Assembly (NCBI RefSeq): GCF_000741715.1
Contig: NZ_JGZN01000007.1
Location: 248,001-312,000 of the forward strand
Length of the DNA stretch: 64,000 nucleotides
Reading direction: 5' to 3'
From: Bifidobacterium saguini DSM 23967
GTDB lineage: Bacteria; Actinomycetota; Actinomycetes; Actinomycetales; Bifidobacteriaceae
In this document: piece after piece, positions 16,787 to 26,090 of the stretch
Layout of the letters: each line of letters begins with the position of its first letter
Position numbering within the stretch: the stretch's first letter is position 1
Program-made: the position numbers and the translations under genes
Notes under the pieces: model-generated
Told to the model about the DNA's origin: nothing
The model's database searches: none
The model's input: the letters and a program-made list of their open reading frames with translations, nothing else

Positions 16787-17698
16787 ATGCTCGTCCAACG
16801 AACCTCAGGTGAATTCACGGCGAACTATTGCGCACCCTCGAAATCGACAACTACAAGGAGGCTTGCCACGCATATCATCGAGCAATATTGTCAAGGCAAG
16901 CAAACCAACGCATCGTTGAACGAAGACGGCATGATTGTCACTGCCGGTTTCGCAGCGGTAGTAGATGGTGTGACCAGCAAAAGCATCCGGCATCTATGGC
17001 AACCAAGCGGCGGAGCAGCCGCTAAAAACCTCACGCTTGAAACCATCGCCAAACTGCCCGGAAATGCCACGATGCGCGAGACGCAGCAAACAATCGATGC
17101 AAGTTTCCAGCATGCCTACCATCAACGCAATGACTACGACATTTTCGTCCACGAGCCTGTCGAGCGACTGCAAGCCAACGCAGTGATTTATAGCGCCTAC
17201 CGACATGAGATATGGCTGTTCGGAGACTGTCAGGTCATGGTCAACGGCAACCAAACTCCCACATTGAAGCAGGCAGACAAGCTCATGGGAGAACTGCGCG
17301 CATTCGCAACGCTCGCATTGCGCAAGCAGCAATCCTCAGCCGATGTCGCACAGTCAACAACCCACAGCATCGACCCAGCCCGCGAGATGATTCTGCCGTT
17401 TCTACGTCTGCAGTCCCAATTCGCCAACGCGCGTGGCCTTTATGGGTACTTCGTATTTGATGGATTCACTGACGCAACGTATCCGATTCGCACAGTACCT
17501 GTTCAGCCGGGCGACGAAGTGGTACTTGCTTCGGATGGCTACCCACTGCTGCGCCCCACGCTTGCCGCCAGCGAAGCTGAGCTGCAACGACTCAAGCGCG
17601 ATGATCCGGAACTCGTCAGCGAGTACCAATCCACCAAAGGATTCACTGCGAATTATGAATCATTCGATGACCGCACATATTTGCGATTCATCGCCTAG
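16787..17698 (+). CDS. PP2C-like phosphatase-fold protein
   Basis: The frame gives 303 residues. Motifs in order recall the PP2C family: NEDGMIVTAGFAAVVDGVTS near residue 50 (the Asp-Gly metal motif), LFGDCQVMVNG near 145, GDEVVLASDGYP near 245, and a final DDRTYLRF. The spacing is looser than in standard PP2C enzymes and the first motif is altered, so it may be a divergent phosphatase or an inactive relative. The start is uncertain: the ATG at 16787 has GGAGG 14 nt upstream, while a perfect AAGGAGG at 16855-16861 lies inside the frame without an in-frame ATG, GTG or TTG at the right distance. Rare AGG AGG codons at that point also hint that the upstream part may not be translated. No kinase partner is adjacent. 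Confidence 0.6.
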   Translation: MLVQRTSGEFTANYCAPSKSTTTRRLATHIIEQYCQGKQTNASLNEDGMIVTAGFAAVVDGVTSKSIRHLWQPSGGAAAKNLTLETIAKLPGNATMRETQQTIDASFQHAYHQRNDYDIFVHEPVERLQANAVIYSAYRHEIWLFGDCQVMVNGNQTPTLKQADKLMGELRAFATLALRKQQSSADVAQSTTHSIDPAREMILPFLRLQSQFANARGLYGYFVFDGFTDATYPIRTVPVQPGDEVVLASDGYPLLRPTLAASEAELQRLKRDDPELVSEYQSTKGFTANYESFDDRTYLRFIA

Positions 17699-17841
17699 AT
17701 CCATCTAAAAAACAAGGCAATTCACAGCGCGGTCCGGCACACACTTCATAATGTGCAAGGCCTCGCTCAGCGAGCGTTCCAACATGTCAAGCACCCATCG
17801 CAAGTGCCGTCCGTCCAGAACAAAGGAAAGCCTCTCACACC

Positions 17842-18645
17842 ATGACCTCACACCTTGCCGAAGCAGGACGCACGCTGATTCCCCGCAAGGATGACCGATA
17901 TGGCTTGCTTTCCCCGGCTTTGGTTATTCTCACGTTCGTCGCAGGGCTGGTGGACGCCTTAAGTTACTTGGCGCTCGGCCATGTGTTTGTGGCCAATGTG
18001 ACCGGCAATATCGTGTTCCTTGGCTTCGCGTTCGCCCACGCGCAGGGCTTCGTCTGGTGGACTTCGGCGCTTACGTTGGCCACATTTATGATTGGCGCGT
18101 TCATCGGCGGGCGCATTATTCATTACTTTGGTGCCAACCGCGCGCGTCATCTCTTGGTATCCACGTCGATTCAGCTGGCTTTTGTGGCGGCCGCGCTGAT
18201 TGGTATCTATCTGCTCAATCAGTTCGCGCCTGAGCCATCGATGGGCATCGCGCGCGCTTCACAGCCCAGCCTGAACTTCCCCACTGCCAGGCATATTGAT
18301 TTGCATATTATTCTGCTGATTGTGCTGCTCGCCCCGGCTATGGGCATTCAGAATTCCACTGCTCGTAAGCTTTCGGTACCGGATCTGCCCACGACTGTGT
18401 TGACGATGACGCTGACCGGCATTATTGCCGACACATCCGCGCACGGCCATGAACAGTCCAAGCTTGGCCGGCGCGCGATTGTGATGCTGGCTTTAGCACT
18501 TGGTGCTTTGACTGGGGCCACGCTGCAGACGCGCGGGCATGAAGACGTTATTTTGATGGTGATGATTGTCTGTCTGATTGCGGTCATTGTGATGATGGTT
18601 CCGCATGTGCATTCCGATGCCCACTGGGTTACTGGGAAACACTGA
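17842..18645 (+). CDS. DUF1275 (YoaK-like) membrane protein
   Basis: This 267-residue protein has six or seven membrane helices and the family features of DUF1275: LTFVAGLVDALSYL near the start, VANVTGNIVFLG, and GIQNSTARKL with DLPTTVLTMTLTG in the second half. Members are common in bacteria, but their function is not known; a transport or sensor role is sometimes suggested. It stands alone between the PP2C-like gene and the convergent GH101 gene, separated from the latter by a strong hairpin. The ATG at 17842 is preceded by AAAGGAAAG about 12 nt upstream. Confidence 0.85.
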   Translation: MTSHLAEAGRTLIPRKDDRYGLLSPALVILTFVAGLVDALSYLALGHVFVANVTGNIVFLGFAFAHAQGFVWWTSALTLATFMIGAFIGGRIIHYFGANRARHLLVSTSIQLAFVAAALIGIYLLNQFAPEPSMGIARASQPSLNFPTARHIDLHIILLIVLLAPAMGIQNSTARKLSVPDLPTTVLTMTLTGIIADTSAHGHEQSKLGRRAIVMLALALGALTGATLQTRGHEDVILMVMIVCLIAVIVMMVPHVHSDAHWVTGKH

Positions 18646-18657
18646 TTCATATATAAA

Positions 18658-18715
18658 TCGGCCGGCGCTGGGCATTGCTGCCCGGCACCGGCCGAGATGA
18701 TAAGGAGTGCTCCTT
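18658..18715. terminator. Bidirectional terminator between DUF1275 and GH101
   Basis: A strong GC stem (TCGGCCGGCGCTGGGC with GCCCGGCACCGGCCGA, 6-nt loop, 18658-18695) is followed by a second palindrome, AAGGAGTGCTCCTT (18702-18715). It lies between convergent genes. T-runs are weak on both sides. Confidence 0.65.
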
Positions 18716-18745
18716 ACGTGTGATTGTTAGCCTATGGCTTCACGC

Positions 18746-21700
18746 TCACATCTGCTCGCGATTGCGGCGGTAGGCAATGGCAGCGCCGGCGCCGGCCAGC
18801 AGCAATCCTGCTACAGCAATCGTGGCAACATTGGCACCCGTGTTGGAGATGACATTGCCGTCACCCTTGGCAGCGGTACGCTTCACCAAGCCGGCGATTG
18901 CCTTCTCGAGAGCCTCGCGAGCTGCGTCAACCTGCTTCTGCGTGGCGTCGCTGTTGTCGGAGACCTCACGGGCCTTCTTCAGTGCGGCGCGCAGAGCGTT
19001 GGCGGAGTCGTCGGTGTAGAGACCCAGGTTGATGGCGGCGGCCTTGTTGATGGTCGCGTTCAGAGCAGCCTTGTCAACCACGCCCGGTTCCGGATCCGGC
19101 TTCGGCTCGGTTGCAGCTTCCAGCTTGGAGATGGCGTCCTGAAGGGTGTTCAGTGCGCCGTCCACGTCCGGCTGGGTGGCGTTCTTGTCGTCAAGCACCT
19201 GCTGTGCAGCCTTCAGTGCCTTGGCGAAGGCTTCCCACGACTTGGCCGTGTAATCGGCCTTCTCGAGCTTGCTTGCCTTGTCCACTGTAGCCTGCAGGTC
19301 GGTCTTGTTCACCTCAACCGGGCCAGGGCCAGGCTCCTCACCGGTCTTCTCGAGACCAGCGATAGCGGATTCGAGGTTCGTCAGCGCCAGAGCCACGTCG
19401 TAAGCGTCAGCCTTATCGTCATCCGCCACGGTCTGCGCGGCCTTGCGAGCCTTGACCAGTGCGGCCCAGCTTTCGGCCGTGTAATCGGATTCCTTGAGGC
19501 CGTTCGCCTTGGCGAGGGTGTCGTTGAGATCGGTCTTGTCCGGAGCGACGGTCTCTTCCTCGACCTCGCGGTCCGTGGTCAGACGAAGTTCGGCAGCGGA
19601 TGCGAACTTGTTGGTCTGGGAATCGCTCTGGCCTGCGGAAGACAGGACGGTCAGGCGCACGGCAGTCACATTCTCGACGGCGTCGAAGCTGGCCTTCTGC
19701 CACATGGTGGTGGTGGAGAACTCAGCATCGGTGACGACATCCTTGGTGGTGCCATCCGCCAGGGTGAGCGTGATCTTGTAGCCCTTGATCTTACCGTTGG
19801 CGTTCATGCCTCCGGAGCGCGGCAGGTAGCGCAGGCCGTTGATGGTGGTCGGTTCGTTGAGGTTGAACTGATACCATGCGGTGCCGTTGCCGACTGCGTT
19901 CTCGCTCCAGCTGGTGTGCCAATGGGTGCTGTCGTCGCCATCCTGCGCCAGATCAGCCGGGCCTTCGCTCGGCAGGCCTGCGGTAGGCTCTTCGCTGCCC
20001 ACGGCCACGGTGTAGCCGCCCAGTTCGTCGGAGCCGTCAGCTGCCACGTCGTACTTGTCGCTGCTCTCGTTGCCGGGAGCGGTCTTCATGTACTCGTCGA
20101 GGGCCACGAGAATGTCGTATGCCTTGGTGAAGTCCTCAGCGGTTGCGCCATTCTTGTTGATGAGCACGCGAGCCTTGACCAGGGTGTCCTGGTACTGCTG
20201 CCATGCGGCATCAGAGAGCTCAGCACGCTTGGAATCGTACTTGCCGCGGATTTCCTTGACCTTGTCCTGCGCTTCGGCCTTGGTGCGGGTCTGGGATTCG
20301 ACGCGCTCGATCTTCAGGTTGTCGAGCACGAAGTCCTTGTAGCCGCCGAAGTCCTGTGCACTGCCGGTGGAACCCTGCAGATCAGGTGCGGTTGCGGTCG
20401 AGTAGATGCCGAACCAAGAATCACCGTTGACGCCACCGGTCAGCTCGAACTCGGCCTTACCGGTCTCGCCCAGAGCCTTCTTCAGGTTGGTCAGCTTCAC
20501 GCTGCCGGCAGAGTATTCACCCTGGCCCACAGCGATGGCGTAGATGTCATCGGAACCGGACTGGTAGTCGAAGCTCACCTTGTACTTGGCGCCCGGCTCG
20601 AACTTCACGTTCTGCGGGATCGTCTGGTAGACCAGCGTGCCCTTCTGGGTCAGGCCGTTGACCTTCACAGACCAAGTGCCATCGAGCACATCGTCCATCT
20701 TCTTGACATCCCAACCGGCCTGCGTGAACGGAGCATGCAACTCGGAGAGGTGGATGCGGTTGTCTTCAACACCTTCGGAACCGGAGATGACGAACGGCCA
20801 GATGCCCTGGGCGTTGTTCTCGAATCCGTTGGTGAGCTGCTTGAGTTCGCCGTTCTCATCAAGGGTGATGCCGGAGTACTGGTTCTCCACGATGCGCACA
20901 TCGTCGAAGTAGGTGTGCGCTCCGTCAGTGCTCTTATGAGACAGAGTGACCGTGGCATCGCCGTTCTCAGGCGCGGTGAAGAACACGTACATGTTCTGGA
21001 AGTAGCTGGAGCCATTTTCCGTGTTGCTGTTCGTGTTGTGGCCGTATGCCTTGATGTAGTTCTTGGCGATGGACTTGCTGGTGGAGTTGGTGGCCAGCAC
21101 CTTGCCGCCGCTGGTTACGGTGACGGATGCGTCGCCGGTGCTGCGGTTGTCAACACCGACGTACAGTGCGTACTTCTGGCCAGCCTTGAGGTCGGTCAGA
21201 CGCTGGGAGACGTCAACCTTGCCGGTGAGGCGCAGCATGGCGTTGTTCTCGCCTTCGACTTCAGCCTTGCCGGTGCCGCTAACGGTCCAGTTGTCGGTGA
21301 GGGTGTTGGAGCCGCCGTTGAAGCCGGCATCCACCACGTGCATGCCTTCGCTCCAGTTGACCTGGATCTGCTTGGCTTCGCCCTTGTACACCACGTACGG
21401 GGTTTCGGCGTCGGCGGTGAGCGTCACCTTGCCGCCGGAGACGGCCACGGTCTGCTCGTTGGTCTTGCCCTGATCGGTGAGCTGGTACACCTTCACGCTG
21501 GAGAGGTTCTTCCAGCTGTCCGGCAGGGTCCAGGTGGTGGTGCCGCCCTTGGTGTTCCAGTGGTAGAGCTTCTGCTCGGAGTCCTTGACCAGCTTGCCGG
21601 TGGAGGAATCCCACAGCCACGGCAGCAGGTATGACTCATCGCCGGTGGAGGAACCATCGCCTGCGGAGACAACACCGGAAGCCACCGTCACGCCGTTGAG

Positions 21701-24661
21701 GGTGATGGTGCGCTGGCGGTAGGCTGCGCTAGAGGTGTCGTTGGAACCACGGGAGATTACCACAACGTTGCCGTTGGAATCCTTCAGGGTGATCTGCTCG
21801 TTGCCGTTGTTCGTGTTCGAATCAACCACGGCGTTGTCGTTGCCATTGTCGGCGGTCAGCAGCGGGTTGTTGACCCAACGGGTCACCTTGAAGTGCTGGA
21901 TGAACTTGGTGGATACATCATGGGTGTACAGGTTCTTGATGTAGGCGGCATAGTCGTTGCGGCCCTGCCAGCCTTCAAAGTCCTTCATGTTGTAGCCGCC
22001 GAGCAACGGGGCGTTGGCCGCGCCGCCGTAGGACGGGTAGTCGCCAACCCAGCTGTCCTTCTGGTGATTGCGCAGGAAGCGCATCACTTCGGAGTTCTCA
22101 CCCTTGGAGGTATAGCCGCCGTAAGTCAGATCAGCCGCCCAGTGCTGGAAGGTGGAGTCGTACTCGTTGCCGGAACCCCATTCGGTGGTCATACGCCAGC
22201 CGTTGTCGTTAATCATCTTGCTCATCTTGCGGGTTTCCCAGGAATCTTCCGAACCGGAAGAGGTCAGGTTGCCCCACACGTCGAGGTAGATGAAGTCCAT
22301 GTTGTCGCCGACTTCCTTGCTGAGGTCAGCGAAACGGCTTACGCGGGAGCCGGATGCCAGATCATAGATGCCGTCGATGCCGACACCCTGATCAAGCCAA
22401 TTCCAGCCGTAGCTCAAATCACCCGTAGGGTTGTCTTTGGTGATGTTCTTGCGGCGCACCATGTCCTCGCTGAAGGCCTTGGCTTCCGGATACATTTCGG
22501 AGGCGTTGACGTGCACGCCGAAGCGAGCGCCATACTTGGAGCCCTCTTCCATCATGGTGTTCATGTCGTCGGCGCCGCCGAGACGCTGGCCGATGTCGCC
22601 GTAGTCCGGGTGGCCGGAGTCGTGGCCTTCGTTGCCGTAGCCCTTGAGCAGCACGGATTGGCCGAGGCCGTCGGTGTTCAGGGCCACCTTCTTGACGTTG
22701 TCAAGCGTGGTGAGGAACGGGTTCTGTGCCTGGGAACCGAAGTTCATGGCGATACGCCATGCCACCAGTTCAGGCACTTCCTCGGACTTGTACGGGTTGT
22801 TCATGATGTCGCGGTAGGCGATCGCGCCATCCTGCCAGTTGACGGCACCGTCTTCGTTCTCGTCGCCGGCAATGGCCACGGCCATCTGCGGCAGAGCGGT
22901 TTCGGCCACGGTGTACTTCTTGCCCTTGGAATCAGTGACCGTGCGGTGGTAGTACCACGGAGCGCTGGCCAAACCGAGGGAGGTAGCGTCACCGGTCTGC
23001 TGGGTAGTGGCGTAGACACGCGTGTTCTGGCTGCCGCCGCGCACGGGAGCTGCCACATAGGTGCCATCATGCTCGGAGTTGCTCCACAGGCCAGCGCTCA
23101 GGCCAGCACCGGAGATGAAGCCGTAGGTGTAGTCGCTATCGGTGACGTTGGTATCTTCGGTTACTGCGAAGTTGGTGTCACCGGGCTTCTGCGTGTTGGA
23201 AGACATACGTGCACCAGTGAACTGGGCGTCTTCCTGGCTGGAGCGCACGGAAACGAGGCTCTGGTTCGGGAAGGACAGCGTCTGAATGGCGTTCTCCTCC
23301 ACACCGTTGCCCTCAGGAATGCCTTCAGACAGGTTATTCTTGATCTTGGTGACGTTGAGGTGCAGCTGGTTGGCCTTGACCGTGATCTGGACGGTGATCA
23401 CCGCGTCAATCTTCTTGGCGGCGTCCTTGACCTTCAGCGTGTAGGTAGCTTCGGTGTCGGAGACCTTCTTGAAGGTCACGTCATCGTCGGTCAGTTCGAT
23501 GTTGGTGCCGTTGATCTCAACGGTGCGCACATCCTTGGTCTGGCCGTACATCACCTTGCCGTTGGTCATCGTGTACTGAAGCACGGAGGGGAAGTTCTTC
23601 TTGATCTGAACTTCCATCTTCTTGGTCTTCAGCGTCTCGGAAGCAACCGGAACGGTCTTGTTAAGGGTGATTGGATCGATGGCGAGATCGGCATCGCCCA
23701 CGGTCACCTGCTGGGAGACGTCCTCATAGCCTTCCTTGGCGATCGACAGCGTGTATTCGCCGGCTTCGATATCAGCGAAGGAGAAGGTGCCGTCAGCGGC
23801 AGTCTTGACCTTGGTCTTGCCCAAGCGGACAGCAGCGCCTTCGATGGCGGCACCTTCAGCATCAACAACCTTGCCGGAGACCGCGTGCTTGGCTGCTTCG
23901 ATGACCTCTGGGAAGTCCTTGATGTAGACGTCGGTGACTTCGTTCAACGACTTCCAGGAGCCGGCCTTGATGGCGAGCTTGTTGGAAAGGTTCGTCATGG
24001 CTGAGTAATCGACATCGAATGCCTTCTGGCCGTCCACGGTCAGCGTGGCGACCTTGGCATCGGTCCAGGAGACTTGGATGTCGTGTTCATCGTTGGCGCT
24101 GGGCGCGGCTATACGGGAGCCGTCGTACCAGCCGCCATTGCCACCACCGGTGTAGGTCTGCCAGAACCAGCCTTGCGCATCGTAGCCGATGAACAGGCCA
24201 CTGCCCGGGTCGTTGTAGCCCAGATAGAAGCCGAAGCGGTTCGCTGTGCCCTCCTGTGGGGACTTGATGGTGGCATGGAAGGAGCCAGCCTTGGAGAAGT
24301 CGTAATCCGTGCCCCATACGGCCACTGCCGGCCAGTTGTTGCTGGAGCTGGGTGCTGCCGCATTGCCGTTAGAGGCAGTGGACTTGAGGTGCAGCCAACC
24401 GTTTGCCATCTCCAGGATTTCGCCGCCCTGAGCGATGTTGGAGTCAATGGTCCAGCCTTCAACCGCATCGGCTTGTGCGGAAGGAGTCTCGGAAGCAGTT
24501 GCAGAATCAGAAGTATCGTTGATTTGCTGAATCTGACTTGCCAAAGTCTGCAAGTCAGCATCAGACAGGGGTACTGCGAACGCAGTACCCCCCCCGCTGC
24601 CCATGCAGGTTAAGGCTAACGCTGTTGCCAGCGCAGCCGATATAGTCTTCTTCTTTTTCAT
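18746..24661 (-). CDS. engBF: Cell-surface endo-alpha-N-acetylgalactosaminidase (GH101)
   Basis: This 1971-residue secreted enzyme is close in length to EngBF of B. longum (1966 as I recall), which releases Gal-beta-1,3-GalNAc from mucin core-1 O-glycans. Order: signal peptide (1-30), lectin-like domain (about 65-250), carboxypeptidase-regulatory-like beta domain (257-337), then the GH101 catalytic region. Asp794 in FIYLDVWGN and Glu827 in MTTEWGSGN are exactly 33 residues apart, as are the EngBF nucleophile Asp789 and acid/base Glu822. Galactose-binding-like modules follow, then a CBM32/F5-8-type domain (about 1545-1697). Three FIVAR-type helical repeats come next (about 1707, 1782 and 1860), and finally an anchor: ISNTG, a membrane helix and RRNREQM. 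A run of eight G lies in the signal-peptide codons, where slippage would switch the gene off. The gene is monocistronic. Confidence 0.93.
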   Translation of the reverse strand: MKKKKTISAALATALALTCMGSGGGTAFAVPLSDADLQTLASQIQQINDTSDSATASETPSAQADAVEGWTIDSNIAQGGEILEMANGWLHLKSTASNGNAAAPSSSNNWPAVAVWGTDYDFSKAGSFHATIKSPQEGTANRFGFYLGYNDPGSGLFIGYDAQGWFWQTYTGGGNGGWYDGSRIAAPSANDEHDIQVSWTDAKVATLTVDGQKAFDVDYSAMTNLSNKLAIKAGSWKSLNEVTDVYIKDFPEVIEAAKHAVSGKVVDAEGAAIEGAAVRLGKTKVKTAADGTFSFADIEAGEYTLSIAKEGYEDVSQQVTVGDADLAIDPITLNKTVPVASETLKTKKMEVQIKKNFPSVLQYTMTNGKVMYGQTKDVRTVEINGTNIELTDDDVTFKKVSDTEATYTLKVKDAAKKIDAVITVQITVKANQLHLNVTKIKNNLSEGIPEGNGVEENAIQTLSFPNQSLVSVRSSQEDAQFTGARMSSNTQKPGDTNFAVTEDTNVTDSDYTYGFISGAGLSAGLWSNSEHDGTYVAAPVRGGSQNTRVYATTQQTGDATSLGLASAPWYYHRTVTDSKGKKYTVAETALPQMAVAIAGDENEDGAVNWQDGAIAYRDIMNNPYKSEEVPELVAWRIAMNFGSQAQNPFLTTLDNVKKVALNTDGLGQSVLLKGYGNEGHDSGHPDYGDIGQRLGGADDMNTMMEEGSKYGARFGVHVNASEMYPEAKAFSEDMVRRKNITKDNPTGDLSYGWNWLDQGVGIDGIYDLASGSRVSRFADLSKEVGDNMDFIYLDVWGNLTSSGSEDSWETRKMSKMINDNGWRMTTEWGSGNEYDSTFQHWAADLTYGGYTSKGENSEVMRFLRNHQKDSWVGDYPSYGGAANAPLLGGYNMKDFEGWQGRNDYAAYIKNLYTHDVSTKFIQHFKVTRWVNNPLLTADNGNDNAVVDSNTNNGNEQITLKDSNGNVVVISRGSNDTSSAAYRQRTITLNGVTVASGVVSAGDGSSTGDESYLLPWLWDSSTGKLVKDSEQKLYHWNTKGGTTTWTLPDSWKNLSSVKVYQLTDQGKTNEQTVAVSGGKVTLTADAETPYVVYKGEAKQIQVNWSEGMHVVDAGFNGGSNTLTDNWTVSGTGKAEVEGENNAMLRLTGKVDVSQRLTDLKAGQKYALYVGVDNRSTGDASVTVTSGGKVLATNSTSKSIAKNYIKAYGHNTNSNTENGSSYFQNMYVFFTAPENGDATVTLSHKSTDGAHTYFDDVRIVENQYSGITLDENGELKQLTNGFENNAQGIWPFVISGSEGVEDNRIHLSELHAPFTQAGWDVKKMDDVLDGTWSVKVNGLTQKGTLVYQTIPQNVKFEPGAKYKVSFDYQSGSDDIYAIAVGQGEYSAGSVKLTNLKKALGETGKAEFELTGGVNGDSWFGIYSTATAPDLQGSTGSAQDFGGYKDFVLDNLKIERVESQTRTKAEAQDKVKEIRGKYDSKRAELSDAAWQQYQDTLVKARVLINKNGATAEDFTKAYDILVALDEYMKTAPGNESSDKYDVAADGSDELGGYTVAVGSEEPTAGLPSEGPADLAQDGDDSTHWHTSWSENAVGNGTAWYQFNLNEPTTINGLRYLPRSGGMNANGKIKGYKITLTLADGTTKDVVTDAEFSTTTMWQKASFDAVENVTAVRLTVLSSAGQSDSQTNKFASAAELRLTTDREVEEETVAPDKTDLNDTLAKANGLKESDYTAESWAALVKARKAAQTVADDDKADAYDVALALTNLESAIAGLEKTGEEPGPGPVEVNKTDLQATVDKASKLEKADYTAKSWEAFAKALKAAQQVLDDKNATQPDVDGALNTLQDAISKLEAATEPKPDPEPGVVDKAALNATINKAAAINLGLYTDDSANALRAALKKAREVSDNSDATQKQVDAAREALEKAIAGLVKRTAAKGDGNVISNTGANVATIAVAGLLLAGAGAAIAYRRNREQM
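24588..24595 (-). repeat. Homopolymeric tract (eight C on plus, G on coding strand) in the GH101 signal peptide
   Basis: Eight consecutive C on the plus strand encode Gly-Gly-Gly at the end of the signal peptide (MGSGGGTAFA). A one-base slip would shift the frame near codon 25. Such tracts are common sites of phase variation in surface-protein genes. Confidence 0.9.
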
Positions 24662-24985
24662 TAACTATATTTTCCTTAATCTCTTCTTCGAGGTGAAGCA
24701 AATGCCTTCTTCATTGAAAAATACGCATTCGCAATTACGATAAGACACTTTACAAGAAGCTATTCTTAAGAGCAATCTCAGCAAACACGAAGAATCGCCG
24801 CATATTTGACACCAAATTGCAGCGTGAGCGAAATCACAAAACCCAATAAATGACTACGTTGTTAACCTTCACATCGATATTCGCATCATCGCGACACGCG
24901 CAGGGAAAAAACTGCGCAAAAAAGTAAGACGAATTTACCTGCCTCCGATGCAATCAATGCATCAGCGAGACGATTGCGCGCATAG
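24662..24985. promoter_or_regulatory. Upstream region of the GH101 gene
   Basis: About 320 bp, more AT-rich than the genes around it. It holds the GH101 promoter and no convincing ORF. AAGGAAAATATAGTTA lies just before the start ATG as a ribosome binding site. Operator palindromes could not be identified with confidence. Confidence 0.45.
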
Positions 24986-25022
24986 CAAAAAGCCGCCTTG
25001 CGCAATTACAAGACGGCTTTAG
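24986..25022 (-). terminator. Rho-independent terminator of the small membrane protein gene
   Basis: Read on the minus strand: AAAGCCGTCTTG, a loop, CAAGGCGGCTTTTT. It lies 27 bp after the stop codon of the gene at 25049-25534. Confidence 0.85.
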
Positions 25023-25048
25023 CGACAATGGCGAGAGTGCCTGTTCGC

Positions 25049-25534
25049 TTACTTCTTGGAAGCGTTCACGGAATCCACAGCCTTCTGCAACGACTGAGTA
25101 TGCGCCTTGTACCAGTCAGCCTGCTCGTTGAGCTTCGCAGTAGCGGACTTGAAGCCGGCAGTGTCGTCGGCCACGCAGCCTTCGTATACCGGCAGTTCCA
25201 CGCTCAACTCCTTGTTGAGGGCGTCCAGCGTGGAGGCATCCTTCACATCCTTTTTAGTGAGCGCAGCAGCTTCGGAAGCATCACCATTGACCAGATTGTT
25301 GTAGTCATTGGTGGCGTTGCGCACATCTTCGGAAGCGGTGGCGCAAGCGGCAACCGCATTGTTGTACTGGGCGTCAGAGTAAGCACGGAAGCCGAACACG
25401 CCAGCCACAATCACGATGGCGACAACCACCACAGCAATAATGGCGATGGCCACCTTAGAAACGTGCTTCTTCTGGGCACCGTCATTGGTGGCGTTGGTGT
25501 TGTTTGCTGGTGCAGTCTGCTGCTCAGCGGACAT
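25049..25534 (-). CDS. Small single-pass membrane protein, unknown function
   Basis: About 161 residues from the ATG at 25534, chosen because AAAGGAG lies 9 nt upstream; an in-frame ATG at 25579 lacks such a site. A short Gln/Asn/Ala/Thr-rich N-terminal cytoplasmic part is followed by Lys-His-Val-Ser-Lys and one membrane helix (about 36-58). An extracytoplasmic helical domain follows, with two Cys (in ACATAS and YEGCVAD) that may form a disulfide. No known domain is recognised. The gene is monocistronic, with its own terminator, downstream of the tRNA-Gln/tRNA-Glu pair on the same strand. Its composition (Asn, Asp, Lys, Ala) resembles other bifidobacterial exported helical proteins, but no function can be assigned. 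Confidence 0.75.
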   Translation of the reverse strand: MSAEQQTAPANNTNATNDGAQKKHVSKVAIAIIAVVVVAIVIVAGVFGFRAYSDAQYNNAVAACATASEDVRNATNDYNNLVNGDASEAAALTKKDVKDASTLDALNKELSVELPVYEGCVADDTAGFKSATAKLNEQADWYKAHTQSLQKAVDSVNASKK

Positions 25535-25593
25535 ACTTCGATCTCCTTTGCTCTTTGTGCACGTTACGGGTTCCATCACAAACCCGCCCGAAA

Positions 25594-25623
25594 AACAAAA
25601 AACCCTCGCATTCCGCGAGGGTC
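25594..25623 (-). terminator. Terminator of the tRNA-Glu/tRNA-Gln unit
   Basis: On the minus strand GACCCTCGCGGAATGCGAGGGTTTTTTG forms a stem with a T-run immediately after the tRNA-Gln 3' end. Confidence 0.88.
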
Positions 25624-25625
25624 AT

Positions 25626-25700
25626 TGGCTGGGATGCCTGGACTCGAACCAAGAATGGCTGAACCAGAATCAGCTGTGTTGCCAATTACACCACATCCCA
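25626..25700 (-). tRNA. tRNA-Gln (anticodon CTG)
   Basis: Acceptor strands TGGGATG and CATCCCA, discriminator G and an encoded CCA. The anticodon stem GCTGA/TCAGC encloses TTCTGGT, giving anticodon CTG. It lies 39 bp downstream of tRNA-Glu on the same strand. Confidence 0.93.
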
Positions 25701-25739
25701 ATTTGGCTTGGCGTAGCAACTCCGAAGAGTTGTTCGTCG

Positions 25740-25812
25740 TACCCCCAACCGGATTTGAACCGGTGTTGGCGCCGTGAGAGGGCGTAGTCCTAGACCGCTA
25801 GACGATGGGGGC
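25740..25812 (-). tRNA. tRNA-Glu (anticodon CTC)
   Basis: Acceptor strands GCCCCCA and TGGGGGT with discriminator A. The anticodon stem CGCC/GGCG encloses CTCTCAC, giving anticodon CTC. No CCA is encoded. It is on the same strand as gltX, about 280 bp downstream of it. Confidence 0.93.
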
Positions 25813-25930
25813 ATATTCAGTTTTTCAACCGGCTGCTCGGTGAACCGCGCAACGAGTGATAAATATACGCAACTATTCACCCTTACGCAACTTACGGCGT
25901 GTCGCGCGGAATTTCAACGTTTTGCTTACC

Positions 25931-25971
25931 CTACTGATGAATTATCATAAAGTCTACTGATGAATTATCAT
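25931..25971 (+). repeat. Tandem 18-bp direct repeat (23-bp period)
   Basis: CTACTGATGAATTATCAT occurs at 25931-25948 and again at 25954-25971. It lies between gltX and tRNA-Glu, next to the long hairpin at 25993-26032. Its role is unknown. Confidence 0.7.
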
Positions 25972-25992
25972 GAACTTTTTTGACGAATTGCA

Positions 25993-26032
25993 AGAACGGG
26001 CATCTTCCACATTGGAAAGATGCCCGTTCTTT
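25993..26032. terminator. Long hairpin downstream of gltX
   Basis: AAGAACGGGCATCTT-CCA pairs with TGG-AAAGATGCCCGTTCTT in a strong stem. There is a TTTCT tail on the plus strand and only a weak T-rich tail on the minus strand. It probably ends or processes the gltX transcript. Confidence 0.65.
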
Positions 26033-26043
26033 CTATCTCCGTC

Positions 26044-26083
26044 GCGCTTCGCGCGCCACCTCCCTCGTCAGAGGGAGGCTCCT
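26044..26083. repeat. Two-hairpin repeat copy next to the gltX 3' end
   Basis: A small stem GCGC-TTC-GCGC is followed by CCTCCCTC-GTCA-GAGGGAGG. The two-hairpin layout is that of the family found at 48629-48807, with changed stem sequence. Confidence 0.6.
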
Positions 26084-26090
26084 ACAGGAA

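Noticed and set aside
18734..24004. Long open frames (966 and 703 codons) opposite the GH101 gene
   Set aside because: They have no domain or ribosome binding site and mirror the GH101 coding frame.
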